Origin: Paenibacillus cookii
GTDB taxonomy: Bacteria; Bacillota; Bacilli; Paenibacillales; Paenibacillaceae
Direction of reading: 5' to 3'
Length of the DNA stretch: 64,000 nucleotides
Assembly (NCBI RefSeq): GCF_018333375.1
Contig: NZ_BORW01000020.1
Span: forward strand, 34,210 to 98,209
This document shows positions 16,780 to 25,539 of the stretch, in pieces. Both the position numbers and the translations under genes were made by a program. Below the pieces are notes generated by a model. That model ran no database searches and was not told where the DNA came from. It saw nothing but the letters and a program-made list of their open reading frames with translations. Numbering within the stretch: the first letter of the stretch is position 1; the number at the start of each line of letters is the position of its first letter.

Positions 16780-18515
16780 GCGATTCCCTCCCTTTGCGAC
16801 CGGATCAGGTCATAATAAGCTCCCTTGCGGGAGATCAGCTCCTCGTGCGTGCCGACTTCGGCGACACGTCCGTGTTCCAGCACGACAATCAGGTCCATGT
16901 CCGGCATCCAGTGCAGCCGGTGCGTCGCGAGCAATACCAGCTTCCCTTCGAACAGCGGCAGCATCGTCTGCTTCAGTTCATATTCCGTCTCGATATCCAG
17001 ATGCGCCGTCGGTTCATCCAAAAGAATAACGGGCCGATCGCTGAGAAAAGCCCGGGCCAGCGCCACGCGCTGCGCCTGGCCTCCGCTCAGCTGGCGGCCG
17101 CCACCGCCGATCGGCTCCTCCACGCCGTGCGGCAGGCCCCGAACGAGTTCCGTGAGCCCGGCCGCAGCGACGGCGCGCTCCACGTCTGAGCTGGATGCTT
17201 CAGGCGCATAAAAACGAATGTTATCCGCAAGCGTGCTGCTGAAAATAAACGGATGCTGCGGAATATACGCCATCAGCTTTCTCCATTCCCCCAGCGCCGG
17301 GGCATCCAAACGCCGTCCATCCACTGCCATGAACCCTTCGGACGGCTGCAAAAATCCGCCAAGCACGTCGATGAACGTGGATTTGCCCGCGCCGCTGGCG
17401 CCGATGATACCGATTTTGCCCGTCCCCCGCAGTTCCAGCGAAAGGTCCCTCAGCGAATAAGGCCCTTCCTGCTCATGCCGTACGGCCACTTCCGACAAGG
17501 ACAGGCGGCTTTGGGCCGTCCAGTTCAGTTCTCTTTTTTCCTGACCGTCCTTCGGCTCATCCGCGGTCCCGGGAAGCGGCTCCTCGATGATGCTCCGCAT
17601 GGCGGCCCCGGCTTCCTTGCCGTCCAGCGTGGCATGGAAATCGGCGCCCACCATCCGCACGGGCAAAAAATACTCCGGCGCCAGAATGAGCACCGTCAAT
17701 CCGGTCACCAGCGCCAGATCGCCGCTGATCAGCCGCAAGCCCAGTCCGACGGCAACGACGGCGACCGACAGCATCGTAAAAAAGTCAAGCGCAAAGGAAG
17801 ACAAAAACGCCACCCGCAGCGTGCGCATCGTCGCCGACCGGTATCGATCGCTGACCCTGGCGACGCTGCCGATATGCTCCCGGCTCTGCCCAAGCAGCTT
17901 CAGCGTCTCCAGTCCGCGGAGCGAATCGACGAAGTGGTTGGAGAGCGTGCGGTACGTATCCAGCTGCTTTTCCGTCGTTTTGCGCGCAGCCAGCCCGACC
18001 AGGATCAAAAACGCGATCAAGATCGGCATCGACAGGATCAGAATAATCCCCGACGTGATGTCCCGTATGAAAATATACGCGAGGACGACCCATGGAATGA
18101 GCGCCATTCCGGCCATCCGCGGCACGATCAGCTCCAGGTAGTTCCGGAATTTCGCCGTTCCTTCCAGTATGAGCGTGACCAGGTTGCCCGTGCCCTCCTG
18201 CTTCGCGAATCTTGGCCCGAGCTGAAACAGCTTCTCCATCACTTGCCGCCGCAGGCCGGCTCCGGTCCGTTCGGCGAAGGCATGGCTCACTTTTTGCTGA
18301 ACGAAGCCTATGAGATGCCGGACCAGAAACGCTCCGAAAAACATCGACAACTTCAGGTACTGGCTGTGAAGCGGTTCGCCGGCAAAAAGGGCGGAGAGCG
18401 CCTCCGCCAGCCATCTTGCCAGCAGGATGATCGACAGGCTTTGCGCAAGCGTTAATGCGAGTGAGGCGGCAAGAATTGGCTTTATCCCTTTATAGCCGAG
18501 CAAATTCCGATCCAT
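16776..18515 (-). CDS. cydD: Thiol reductant ABC exporter subunit CydD
   Basis: The 579-aa half-transporter has an N-terminal six-helix domain and an ATPase domain with Walker A GASGAGKST, signature LSGGQAQR, Walker B VILLDEP and the switch histidine in LATHR. Sequence in the transmembrane domain (FVQQKVSHAFAERTGAGLRR) is typical of CydD. Its ATG overlaps the cydB stop by one base (TAATG), and its stop overlaps cydC. CydD acts with CydC in maturation of the bd oxidase encoded by the same operon. Confidence 0.95.
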   Translation of the reverse strand: MDRNLLGYKGIKPILAASLALTLAQSLSIILLARWLAEALSALFAGEPLHSQYLKLSMFFGAFLVRHLIGFVQQKVSHAFAERTGAGLRRQVMEKLFQLGPRFAKQEGTGNLVTLILEGTAKFRNYLELIVPRMAGMALIPWVVLAYIFIRDITSGIILILSMPILIAFLILVGLAARKTTEKQLDTYRTLSNHFVDSLRGLETLKLLGQSREHIGSVARVSDRYRSATMRTLRVAFLSSFALDFFTMLSVAVVAVGLGLRLISGDLALVTGLTVLILAPEYFLPVRMVGADFHATLDGKEAGAAMRSIIEEPLPGTADEPKDGQEKRELNWTAQSRLSLSEVAVRHEQEGPYSLRDLSLELRGTGKIGIIGASGAGKSTFIDVLGGFLQPSEGFMAVDGRRLDAPALGEWRKLMAYIPQHPFIFSSTLADNIRFYAPEASSSDVERAVAAAGLTELVRGLPHGVEEPIGGGGRQLSGGQAQRVALARAFLSDRPVILLDEPTAHLDIETEYELKQTMLPLFEGKLVLLATHRLHWMPDMDLIVVLEHGRVAEVGTHEELISRKGAYYDLIRSQREGIA

Positions 18516-19534
18516 TAATATTCCAGATGCCCTTTCTCGTGAACCCGCTTATGGAAGACAAAATAACTCCAGATCTGGTAACCAAGCACGAACGGCAGCA
18601 GGGATAAAGCCACGATCGTCATCACTTTCAGCGAATAATGTCCGGAAGCCGCGTTGTCCACCGTCAGGTTGAAGGCGGCGTCGATCGAACTGATCATGAC
18701 GTTCGGGAACAATCCGATGAAAAACGTCGCGATCGTCATGGCGATCACCGCGCCGGTCATGCCAAACGCCCAGCCGTCTTTTTGCTTGCCGGAAAACACG
18801 ACCGCGAGCACGAACGCGATAGCCAAAGCCGCAAGCACGCCCACCAAGATACCGCCATGGGCTTCAAAAATGCCGGTGTTGAAATAGGTCAGCGTAAAGA
18901 ACGCGACAACGAGTACCGCAAGCGGAACCATCAGGCTGCGGGCCATGCGGCGCGCGCGGGCCTGAAGGTCGCCCGTCACCCGCAGCGTTGCGAACAGCAG
19001 GCCGTGCACAAGGCAAAGCACCACCATCGTCAATCCGCCGACCACGGAATAGAAGTTGACGATATCGCCGAAAAACGAAGCTTTCATTTCCATCGCCCGG
19101 TCGATCGGCAGGCCTTGAATCAAATCGGCGAACACGACGCCCAGCAGAAGCGGCGGCAGCAAGCTGCCGAGCAGGATGACGATATCCCATGTTTTTTTCC
19201 AGGACGCCTTTTCCACCTTGCCCCGGTATTCAAAGGCCACCCCCCGCCCGATGAGCGCCAGCAACAGCAGTACCAGCGGCGTGTAGAACCCGCTGAACAA
19301 CGTGGCGTACCAGTTCGGAAATGCCGCGAACATCGCGCCTCCGGCCGTCAGCAGCCATACCTCGTTGGCATCCCAGAACGGGCCGATGGAGTTGATCAGC
19401 ACCCGGCGTTCGGTATCGGTTTTCGCCAAAATGCCCGTCGACATCCCGATGCCGAAATCAAAACCTTCGAGGAAAAAGAACCCCGTAAACAGCACCGCGA
19501 CGAGCACGAACCACAGCTCATTAAGAGATAGCAT
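18515..19534 (-). CDS. cydB: Cytochrome d ubiquinol oxidase subunit II
   Basis: The 339-aa membrane protein (about 8-9 helices) opens with LNELWFVLVAVLFTGFFFLE and continues GFDFGIGM, the family signature; WLLTAGGAMFAAFPNWYATLFSG-type sequence follows. The frame extends 20 codons upstream inside cydA, but the ATG at 19534 has AAGGAGG eight bases before it and fits the family N-terminus. It overlaps cydA by 14 bases. CydB forms the bd oxidase heterodimer with CydA. Confidence 0.96.
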   Translation of the reverse strand: MLSLNELWFVLVAVLFTGFFFLEGFDFGIGMSTGILAKTDTERRVLINSIGPFWDANEVWLLTAGGAMFAAFPNWYATLFSGFYTPLVLLLLALIGRGVAFEYRGKVEKASWKKTWDIVILLGSLLPPLLLGVVFADLIQGLPIDRAMEMKASFFGDIVNFYSVVGGLTMVVLCLVHGLLFATLRVTGDLQARARRMARSLMVPLAVLVVAFFTLTYFNTGIFEAHGGILVGVLAALAIAFVLAVVFSGKQKDGWAFGMTGAVIAMTIATFFIGLFPNVMISSIDAAFNLTVDNAASGHYSLKVMTIVALSLLPFVLGYQIWSYFVFHKRVHEKGHLEY

Positions 19535-20927
19535 GGCGGTATTCCTCCTTATCGAATGGATCGCTGGACGTTTCCGCCTGCGTTTCGGCGGCATACGGTC
19601 CTTTTTGGATGACGCGGATAAACAGGTAGGCCATCACGACGGCCAGTATGGCATAAATGGCTACGAAGGCGATCAACGAAAACAGCACTTGGCCCGCGGT
19701 AACGCTCGGGGACACGCCGTCGGCGGTCGTCATCAGTCCGAACACCGTCCATGGCTGGCGCCCGATTTCCGTCATGATCCAGCCCGACGTATTGGCGATG
19801 ATCGGCAGCGAAATCGCAAAAACCATCAGGCGCATAAACCACTTGTTGCCGTTTTCCAGCTTTTTGCGGGCCGCCAAGTATACCCCGTACATGCTGAGCA
19901 GAATGAGCAGCGTGCCGCTCGCCACCATGATCCGGAAGCTCCAGAAGGTCGTGCGCACCGGAGGAATGTAATCGCCCGGGCCGTACTGCTGCTCATATTG
20001 AGCCTGCAGTTCCTTCATGCCCTGCACTTCGCCGGAAAATTTGCTGTACGACAAGAAGCTGAGCAGATAAGGGATTTGAAACTCCCCGGTGTTTCTCTGA
20101 TTTTCCGTATCGATGAACGCCGTTACCGTCCAAGACGCCGGGTCGCCGCTGTTTTCCCAAAGCGCTTCGGTTGCTGCCATTTTCATCGGTTGGGTTTTGA
20201 CCAGATATTGGGCCTGCTGGTGACCGACAAGCGCCACGCCGATCGAGGAAACAAGCCCGATGACGGTGGCGATCACAAACGATTTTTTGAAGAACGGCAC
20301 GTCTTGTTTCTTGAGCAGCTTATACGCGCTGACCCCGGCAATGAGGAATGCGCCCGTCATGAACGCGGCCAATATCGTATGCGGGAACTCCAGCAGCAGC
20401 TGGCCGTTCGTGATCAGCGCCAAAAAGTCGTTCATTTCGGCCCGGCCGTTGTTGATCGTAAAACCGACGGGACGCTGCATGAAAGAGTTTGCCGCCAAAA
20501 TCCAAAACGCGGACAGGATCGTCCCGATGGCAACCAGCCAGATGCACAGCGCATGCACTTTTTTCGAAAGCCGTTCCCAGCCGAAAATCCAAAGTCCGAT
20601 AAACGTCGATTCCATAAAAAAGGCAAGCAGCGCCTCTACCGCCAGTGGAGCGCCAAATACGTCGCCGACGAACCGGGAATACGCCGACCAGTTCATGCCG
20701 AACTGGAATTCCTGCAGAATGCCCGTCACGACGCCGATCGCGAAGTTGATCAGGAACAGCTTGCCCCAGAACTTCGCCATCCGTTTGTACTCTTCTTTGC
20801 CTTTGACGACGTACATCGTCTCCATGATGGCGATCGTAAACGCCAGGCCGATGGACACGGGCACGAAGAAAAAGTGAAAAATCGTCGTCGCCGCAAACTG
20901 AATCCGCGACAGCATAATTACGTCCAT
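19521..20927 (-). CDS. cydA: Cytochrome d ubiquinol oxidase subunit I
   Basis: The 468-aa subunit carries the haems and quinol site. His18 in TTIFHFFFVPVSIGL is the haem ligand; GWIMTEIGRQPW is the diagnostic CydA motif, and the quinol loop is of the short Firmicute type, as expected at this length. It oxidises menaquinol and reduces O2 at high affinity, supporting growth at low oxygen. GAGGGAAG precedes the ATG. It is the first gene of cydABDC; two Rex/Fnr-like palindromes and a leader hairpin lie upstream, consistent with induction at low oxygen or high NADH. Confidence 0.96.
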   Translation of the reverse strand: MDVIMLSRIQFAATTIFHFFFVPVSIGLAFTIAIMETMYVVKGKEEYKRMAKFWGKLFLINFAIGVVTGILQEFQFGMNWSAYSRFVGDVFGAPLAVEALLAFFMESTFIGLWIFGWERLSKKVHALCIWLVAIGTILSAFWILAANSFMQRPVGFTINNGRAEMNDFLALITNGQLLLEFPHTILAAFMTGAFLIAGVSAYKLLKKQDVPFFKKSFVIATVIGLVSSIGVALVGHQQAQYLVKTQPMKMAATEALWENSGDPASWTVTAFIDTENQRNTGEFQIPYLLSFLSYSKFSGEVQGMKELQAQYEQQYGPGDYIPPVRTTFWSFRIMVASGTLLILLSMYGVYLAARKKLENGNKWFMRLMVFAISLPIIANTSGWIMTEIGRQPWTVFGLMTTADGVSPSVTAGQVLFSLIAFVAIYAILAVVMAYLFIRVIQKGPYAAETQAETSSDPFDKEEYRHAIS

Positions 20928-21010
20928 TGTTCTTCCCTCTTTCTCATAGTTTTCAAGTTAGAACCCTTGGGCGATGGATTTGAATACCCCATCCTTTTGT
21001 TTTTCTCGGC

Positions 21011-21051
21011 ATTTTGCAAAACCCGGCTTTCGCGCTCCCGGGCTGCAAAAT
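21011..21051 (-). other. Leader hairpin in cydA 5' UTR
   Basis: ATTTTGCA at each end, with CCCGG/CCGGG inside, forms a long stem around a 10-base loop, within the roughly 165-base region between the palindromes and the cydA start. No T run follows on the coding strand, so it is not a simple terminator; it could stabilise the mRNA. Confidence 0.5.
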
Positions 21052-21092
21052 CCCCTTCTTCCTGTATTCTGGCAGAGCATCGGGATTCTAAA

Positions 21093-21108
21093 TGTGATAA
21101 ATGTCACA
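21093..21108. promoter_or_regulatory. Rex/Fnr-type palindrome 1 upstream of cydA
   Basis: TGTGATAAATGTCACA has perfect 5-base arms with six bases between, matching both the Rex (TTGTGA-N6-TCACAA) and Fnr (TGTGA-N6-TCACA) consensus. Its centre is 40 bases from palindrome 2. Confidence 0.65.
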
Positions 21109-21132
21109 ATCTTAGGTCCAAAAGCCCACTTA

Positions 21133-21148
21133 TGTGAATTATGTCACA
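21133..21148. promoter_or_regulatory. Rex/Fnr-type palindrome 2 upstream of cydA
   Basis: TGTGAATTATGTCACA repeats the same arms and spacing exactly 40 bases from palindrome 1, about four helical turns, so two dimers could bind one DNA face. Confidence 0.65.
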
Positions 21149-21177
21149 AAATATTAAAAATTTTAGGCATCGCCCCA

Positions 21178-21226
21178 AACAAAAGGGACCGATCCAAGCC
21201 GCACGCGGCCCGAAAGCAGTCCCTTA
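21178..21226 (-). terminator. Terminator of the zinc-ribbon protein gene
   Basis: On the minus strand AAGGGAC pairs with GTCCCTT around an inner GCCGC/GCGGC stem, followed by TTTGTTT. Confidence 0.75.
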
Positions 21227-21286
21227 ATGGTTCGGATTTCCTCTATATCTTCTCGCCCGGACGGGGGCGTTTCGCGCAAATTCCTG

Positions 21287-21772
21287 CTAGTCTCTTGCTA
21301 CGTAATACTTGTTCGTCATGTACCAGGCATCGCCTTTGTCCGTAGCCACTTTGCCCTTCTTCTTGTCCAAAAACACGATCTCGTTGCATTTGGAACAATA
21401 CCATTTGGTCGTGTAGTACTGGGAATAGGTCGTGTAAGTCGTGCCGCATTTGCAGTCGACTTTGAAGTACACGCGGTTCTCTTCATACGCTTTGGACAGC
21501 TGATCGGTATTATCCGATTCCGTTGGGCGGTTGCCTACGGGCTTGATGACTTCGGCGTAGTTGGAGAAACGGTTGTGCACTTTGAAATCCGCGACCAGCT
21601 CTGGATTAAGGCCGAAAAACTCCTTGCCAATAGCTGTAATGAATTTCGCATCGGTGCGATAGCACTCGATCCATTCCTGAATTTGCTTATTCGATAAAGG
21701 TACAGTTCCTTTAATGCCACTATTCAAGGTGTAGGTCATGATGGTCAGGTTCTCATTGTCTTCATAGAACAT
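21287..21772 (-). CDS. Small hypothetical protein with C-terminal zinc-ribbon cysteines
   Basis: The 161-aa soluble protein is not one I can name. The C-terminal half has a CKC pair and, about 20 residues on, a CSKC pair (YCSKCNEIVFLDKK), a spacing that suggests a treble-clef or zinc-ribbon knuckle. The N-terminal half is helical (SNKQIQEWIECYRTDAKFI) with a later KVHNRFSNYAEVIKP segment. AAGGAGG lies 12 bases before the ATG at 21772, and a terminator follows, so it is monocistronic. It lies between the cyd operon and an ABC exporter with no obvious functional link. Confidence 0.75.
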   Translation of the reverse strand: MFYEDNENLTIMTYTLNSGIKGTVPLSNKQIQEWIECYRTDAKFITAIGKEFFGLNPELVADFKVHNRFSNYAEVIKPVGNRPTESDNTDQLSKAYEENRVYFKVDCKCGTTYTTYSQYYTTKWYCSKCNEIVFLDKKKGKVATDKGDAWYMTNKYYVARD

Positions 21773-21909
21773 TAATTCAGAAACCTCCTTATGATTTCAT
21801 CTATTAATGTACTACTTCTTTGTACCATAATCAAAGTGTGAAATATAGGCAGGAAAGTGCAAATTTTTTTCGCCGGTGCAAGAACGGGTAATTTTACCTA
21901 TTCAGGTAC

Positions 21910-23550
21910 TTAAGACGCAGGCAGCTCGCGGAAAGCCAGCTTCCAAGCCAGGAGATTCAGAACGAGCAGAAGCAGCATATATAAATACTCGCCGTAAGGT
22001 AAAAATGTAAAGCCAAAATGCGCACCCGCGAAGACGCCGAGCAGCACTAAAAGCCCAAAAATGACGAACCCGCTGCCGGATTGCGAGCCTTGAAACGGCT
22101 GCGAAAACGGCAGTCCCTTCTCCAGCGCCATAAAGCTGACGACCACGTACAATAGCACCCCGAGTAAAATGACGACCAGATCCGGCACGATCCTTGCTCC
22201 GAAAATGATCAGAAAGATGACGGCCTGCAAAAGAAACACCGGAGCAAACAGCCGGACGACCATGGCTTTCAGCGCGCCTTTGTAGACGGGCGCGGTATCC
22301 GTCAGCGGCGCGGTTTGGTAGATCCAGGCCCCTTTATAGTTGCCCGAATATTTGAGCATCATGATGATGCTCGGGATCATCAGCGCGCAGAAGTACAGGA
22401 ACAGGAACCCTTTGCCCGTCCTCATGGCGGCAAAACCGCCTTCCGAACGCAGCGTGTTGAACATGAAAATGAACGGAAAGATGATCGAAAAGCCAAGCTG
22501 CGGATACACCTTGAGCTTGAAGTCCCTCTCCCGGCCCATCATGTCCCAGGAAAAACGGAAAAAGAGCCTTTCGAGCTTCCCCCGGCAAAAGAGCTTGCCC
22601 AGCCCTTCCTGCAGGCGGAAACCTCCCGACTTGCCCCGCCCGTGATGGCTGGCGAGCTTTTGCAAATTGCGTTCAAAGGAAGGCATCAGCAAGGAATACA
22701 CCCACCATGCTACCAGCGGCCCGACAACGGACAGCACCGAAAAGATGACGATCAGCGGCGATTTCCCTTCGCCAAGCAGCCATTCGAACGGAGAAGCGAA
22801 CCAAGCGGGAAAAATGAAAATTTCCCACCATTGCGGCCTGAATGCGACCTTTAAATCCACGAAGTTGAATAATCTGGAAATAAACTGATAACCTACCGTC
22901 ATCACGATGGTCAGTCCGATCTGGACGTAATTGATGATGTCTTTCAGCTTCTCCCCGTCGAAAAACCGCAGCACAAGCCAATAGAGCACGGCCGTCAGGA
23001 CCACGATAAAGAAATCCATCAGGATGACTTCTACGAGAAAGAGCAGGAAAAACAGGACGCCATGCCGGAACAAACCGACCACAAGCGGCACCACGGTCAG
23101 CGATCCGGTCAGCAGCAGCAGGTAAATCAACACATGCAGCAGCTTGGCCATACTGATCGTTCGGCGCTGCACCGGTTTGGAAAACAAAATGTTCCTGTCG
23201 CGCACATCGAGCATCACCGAGGAAAAGTCGGAGATCATGGAGGTCGTAATCATAAACATGAGGATGCCGAACACCAGGCTCATCTGAAACATGTAGTTCG
23301 TCTTCATGACGACAAACGGTACCAGCACGACGCTGATGACGACGTAAATCCACAGCGACTTGATAAATTGGTTGGACTGATTGTCAGGGTCGGCCGTTTT
23401 GGAGGATTTCTGGATGAGCGTCGGCACCCTGCGGCCGTCCATCAGCAGCTTCATCTCCAAAATGCGGCGCATCATCGGGTAGTCGACTCCCGATCTTTCG
23501 AACAGCCCCCGCAGCGGATCCAGAATTTGCAGCCATTTCACGCTACCCAT
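21910..23550 (-). CDS. ABC-2-type exporter permease (YthQ-like)
   Basis: The 546-aa protein has an N-terminal cytoplasmic region (residues 1-65, beginning MGSVKWLQILDPLRGL) and about 10-12 membrane segments with a charged central loop. No ATPase motif is present; the ATPase is encoded just upstream, ending four bases before this start. It resembles B. subtilis YthQ, whose gene follows ythP; substrate unknown. GGAGGTG stands before the ATG at 23550. Together they form an exporter of unknown cargo. Confidence 0.85.
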   Translation of the reverse strand: MGSVKWLQILDPLRGLFERSGVDYPMMRRILEMKLLMDGRRVPTLIQKSSKTADPDNQSNQFIKSLWIYVVISVVLVPFVVMKTNYMFQMSLVFGILMFMITTSMISDFSSVMLDVRDRNILFSKPVQRRTISMAKLLHVLIYLLLLTGSLTVVPLVVGLFRHGVLFFLLFLVEVILMDFFIVVLTAVLYWLVLRFFDGEKLKDIINYVQIGLTIVMTVGYQFISRLFNFVDLKVAFRPQWWEIFIFPAWFASPFEWLLGEGKSPLIVIFSVLSVVGPLVAWWVYSLLMPSFERNLQKLASHHGRGKSGGFRLQEGLGKLFCRGKLERLFFRFSWDMMGRERDFKLKVYPQLGFSIIFPFIFMFNTLRSEGGFAAMRTGKGFLFLYFCALMIPSIIMMLKYSGNYKGAWIYQTAPLTDTAPVYKGALKAMVVRLFAPVFLLQAVIFLIIFGARIVPDLVVILLGVLLYVVVSFMALEKGLPFSQPFQGSQSGSGFVIFGLLVLLGVFAGAHFGFTFLPYGEYLYMLLLLVLNLLAWKLAFRELPAS

Positions 23551-23553
23551 CCG

Positions 23554-24354
23554 CTACACCTCCCGGACGATAGACACGAACGAAGACGCCACATCCTTGT
23601 ATTCGTGAAATCCGGTCAGATCGTTGAAAATTTGCTCCAGCGACCGTTCATGCGACTGTTCCCGCAGCTCCTCGAAGCTGCCGTCGGCGACGATCCGCCC
23701 CCCGTTCAGCAGCAAAATGCGGCTGCTGATCTTTTCGACGACGTCCATAATATGCGAGGAATAAAAAATCGTTTTGCCTTCCGCCGCCAGCGCGGCCAAA
23801 ATCTCTTTTACGATCATGACGCTGTTGGCGTCCAGCCCGCTCAGCGGCTCGTCGAGGAACAAGATGTCCGGGTTATGCAGCAGGCTTGAGATGAGAAGCA
23901 CTTTCTGCCGCATCCCTTTGCTGTACGAGGAAATCCGGTCGAAATAAACCTCTTCGAGCCCGAATTTGGCCATAAGACGCCGTGCTTTGTGATCCGCCTT
24001 CCGCTGCGGGAGCCCGTAAAGCTCCCCAATGAAAACCAGATATTCCTGCGCTGTCAGGCTGTCGTACAGCTCTGCTACCTCCGGCACATAGCCGATGCGC
24101 CGCTTGTATTCGATATCCCCGTCCGAGATGTCCCTGCCGAAAATCTTCACCTCGCCCTGGTGGCCTTCGACAAGGCCCAGCATGATTTTGACCGTCGTGC
24201 TTTTGCCTGCGCCGTTCGGACCGATATACCCGATGATTTGCCCTTGGTAGACGTCCAAATCGATTCCTTGCAAAATCGGCTTGCTTCCGTAGCTCATTTC
24301 CAAATTGCGGATGGATATGACCGGCTCCTGCCGGCCTCCTGCCGTTTCGATCAT
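23554..24354 (-). CDS. ABC transporter ATP-binding protein (YthP-like)
   Basis: The 266-aa ATPase has Walker A GPNGAGKST, signature YSKGMRQK, Walker B ILFLDEP and H-loop SSHIMDVVEKI, the pattern of ABC-2/DRA-type ATPases. The frame is open for 16 more codons, but GGGAGTGAT precedes the ATG at 24354. It energises the large permease encoded immediately downstream. The N-terminus before the ATPase fold (MIETAGGRQEPVISI) is short, so no extra domain. Confidence 0.92.
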   Translation of the reverse strand: MIETAGGRQEPVISIRNLEMSYGSKPILQGIDLDVYQGQIIGYIGPNGAGKSTTVKIMLGLVEGHQGEVKIFGRDISDGDIEYKRRIGYVPEVAELYDSLTAQEYLVFIGELYGLPQRKADHKARRLMAKFGLEEVYFDRISSYSKGMRQKVLLISSLLHNPDILFLDEPLSGLDANSVMIVKEILAALAAEGKTIFYSSHIMDVVEKISSRILLLNGGRIVADGSFEELREQSHERSLEQIFNDLTGFHEYKDVASSFVSIVREV

Positions 24355-24504
24355 CCGTATCACTCCCTTGAGTGTTGCTTTATGTATTTTTGAAATCTTC
24401 ATACATGCAAGTGAACGCTTCGGTTATAGATCGCCCTTCCGATTGCCGTTTCTCTTCCAAATAATAGCATACAGCTGCTTAATATGCTGGTTAAAAAAGT
24501 CAGA

Positions 24505-25356
24505 TCATTTAAAGACCCTTCCAACGGCTAGGATATACCTCAATTTCTCATCATCATTACTCGCCGTAAAACCCACAGTTCTATTAAAGATTTCGTTCAA
24601 CCCGAGTTTTGGGCGTGGCCGTTCATTGTTCTGATCCGTCGTATTCGAGTCTGCTTCCATTTGAAATGCTTTATCAAACAGGAATATTACATGAAGATCC
24701 TCTTTTCCTTCGGCTATGACTTTTCCGCTTATATTTTTCGATTGGATATGGAGCCTACCATTTTGCAATTCACCGCTGCCGTTATTATTCAATGTCAAGT
24801 CGTAGGAGAGTGGAAGAATTGCGTTATGATCCGCAATATCGGCAGGGGAAAGATCTGACTCTTTCATGAATTCAATCATTTGATTTTTGTCCGTGGATTC
24901 GCTGCTTATATGAACGAGCCCTGTATTTGGGTCTATAATTACCGGAAGATTCAAGTTATCTATCAAGGCACGAACCGGGATAAAAAAAGATTGTTGATAC
25001 AGAACCGGGACCGTATCCATCATTCGGGGGACATTATTCACTTGGATACTCTTAGAGCCGGCTGTAATCTGGAGATCTTTATTATTCATTTGAATTAATG
25101 CTGTCTTGTGGGTTGGATTATAACTCACTTTACCACCGATTAATTCGCTTACAGCGCGTAAAGGTACCATTAATCTATTGTTTTTATCGAGGTATGGCTG
25201 CTTCGGGTAGGTGTATAATACATCATATTCATTAATCTGCAGCAGCACCGGAACCTTCTTTTCGATCATGGAAGCAGATGCATAGCTGCCCTTCGGGAAA
25301 CCTAAAAACAATGCCAAAGCAGCAACTGCCATAAGAAAACGTTTTGTTTTTCGCAC
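24505..25356 (-). CDS. Exported stalk-domain protein (copper amine oxidase N-terminal-like)
   Basis: A signal peptide (RKTKRF then a hydrophobic core, cleavage near SYASA, about residue 27) precedes a copper-amine-oxidase N-terminal-like domain: DKNNRLMVPLRAVSELIGG and QQSFFIPVRALIDNL are its paired repeats with the MVPLRA and IPVRAL signatures. Paenibacillus and related species have many such envelope proteins of unknown role. The C-terminal 130 residues are unrecognised and include a Asn/Ser-rich stretch. The start is GTG at 25356 with a G-rich RBS (GGGGGGG); an ATG two bases upstream is out of frame. The gene is clearly AT-richer than its neighbours, suggesting different origin. Confidence 0.8.
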   Translation of the reverse strand: MRKTKRFLMAVAALALFLGFPKGSYASASMIEKKVPVLLQINEYDVLYTYPKQPYLDKNNRLMVPLRAVSELIGGKVSYNPTHKTALIQMNNKDLQITAGSKSIQVNNVPRMMDTVPVLYQQSFFIPVRALIDNLNLPVIIDPNTGLVHISSESTDKNQMIEFMKESDLSPADIADHNAILPLSYDLTLNNNGSGELQNGRLHIQSKNISGKVIAEGKEDLHVIFLFDKAFQMEADSNTTDQNNERPRPKLGLNEIFNRTVGFTASNDDEKLRYILAVGRVFK

Positions 25357-25490
25357 ATGAACCCCCCCAGTAGTTTTTTTGTTAGTTTAGCAAAGTTAAT
25401 TTTGAAAAGGAGAATAAGAAGTCGGCAGCTAATCCTATTTGCGACATATTCATAAAAACAGCCAAAAAGGTAAAAAGTTACATGTTGGAT

Positions 25491-25528
25491 AAAAAAACAA
25501 AGCCACTTGGAATCCAAGTGGCTTTGTT
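25491..25528 (-). terminator. Terminator after the S66 peptidase gene
   Basis: AACAAAGCCACTTGG pairs with its exact complement around AAT (or ATT), followed on the minus strand by seven T. The perfect 14-15 bp stem is one of the strongest here. Confidence 0.9.
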
Positions 25529-25539
25529 GGGGGAAATCT

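Noticed and set aside
20950..21000. tRNA-like T-loop near 20970
   Set aside because: Only a weak TTCAAATCC match; no acceptor stem, D-loop or anticodon arm can be folded.
19302..21137. 611-aa open frame on the plus strand
   Set aside because: Fully antisense to cydB/cydA, whose motifs and start signals are clear; it arises from GC-rich third positions.
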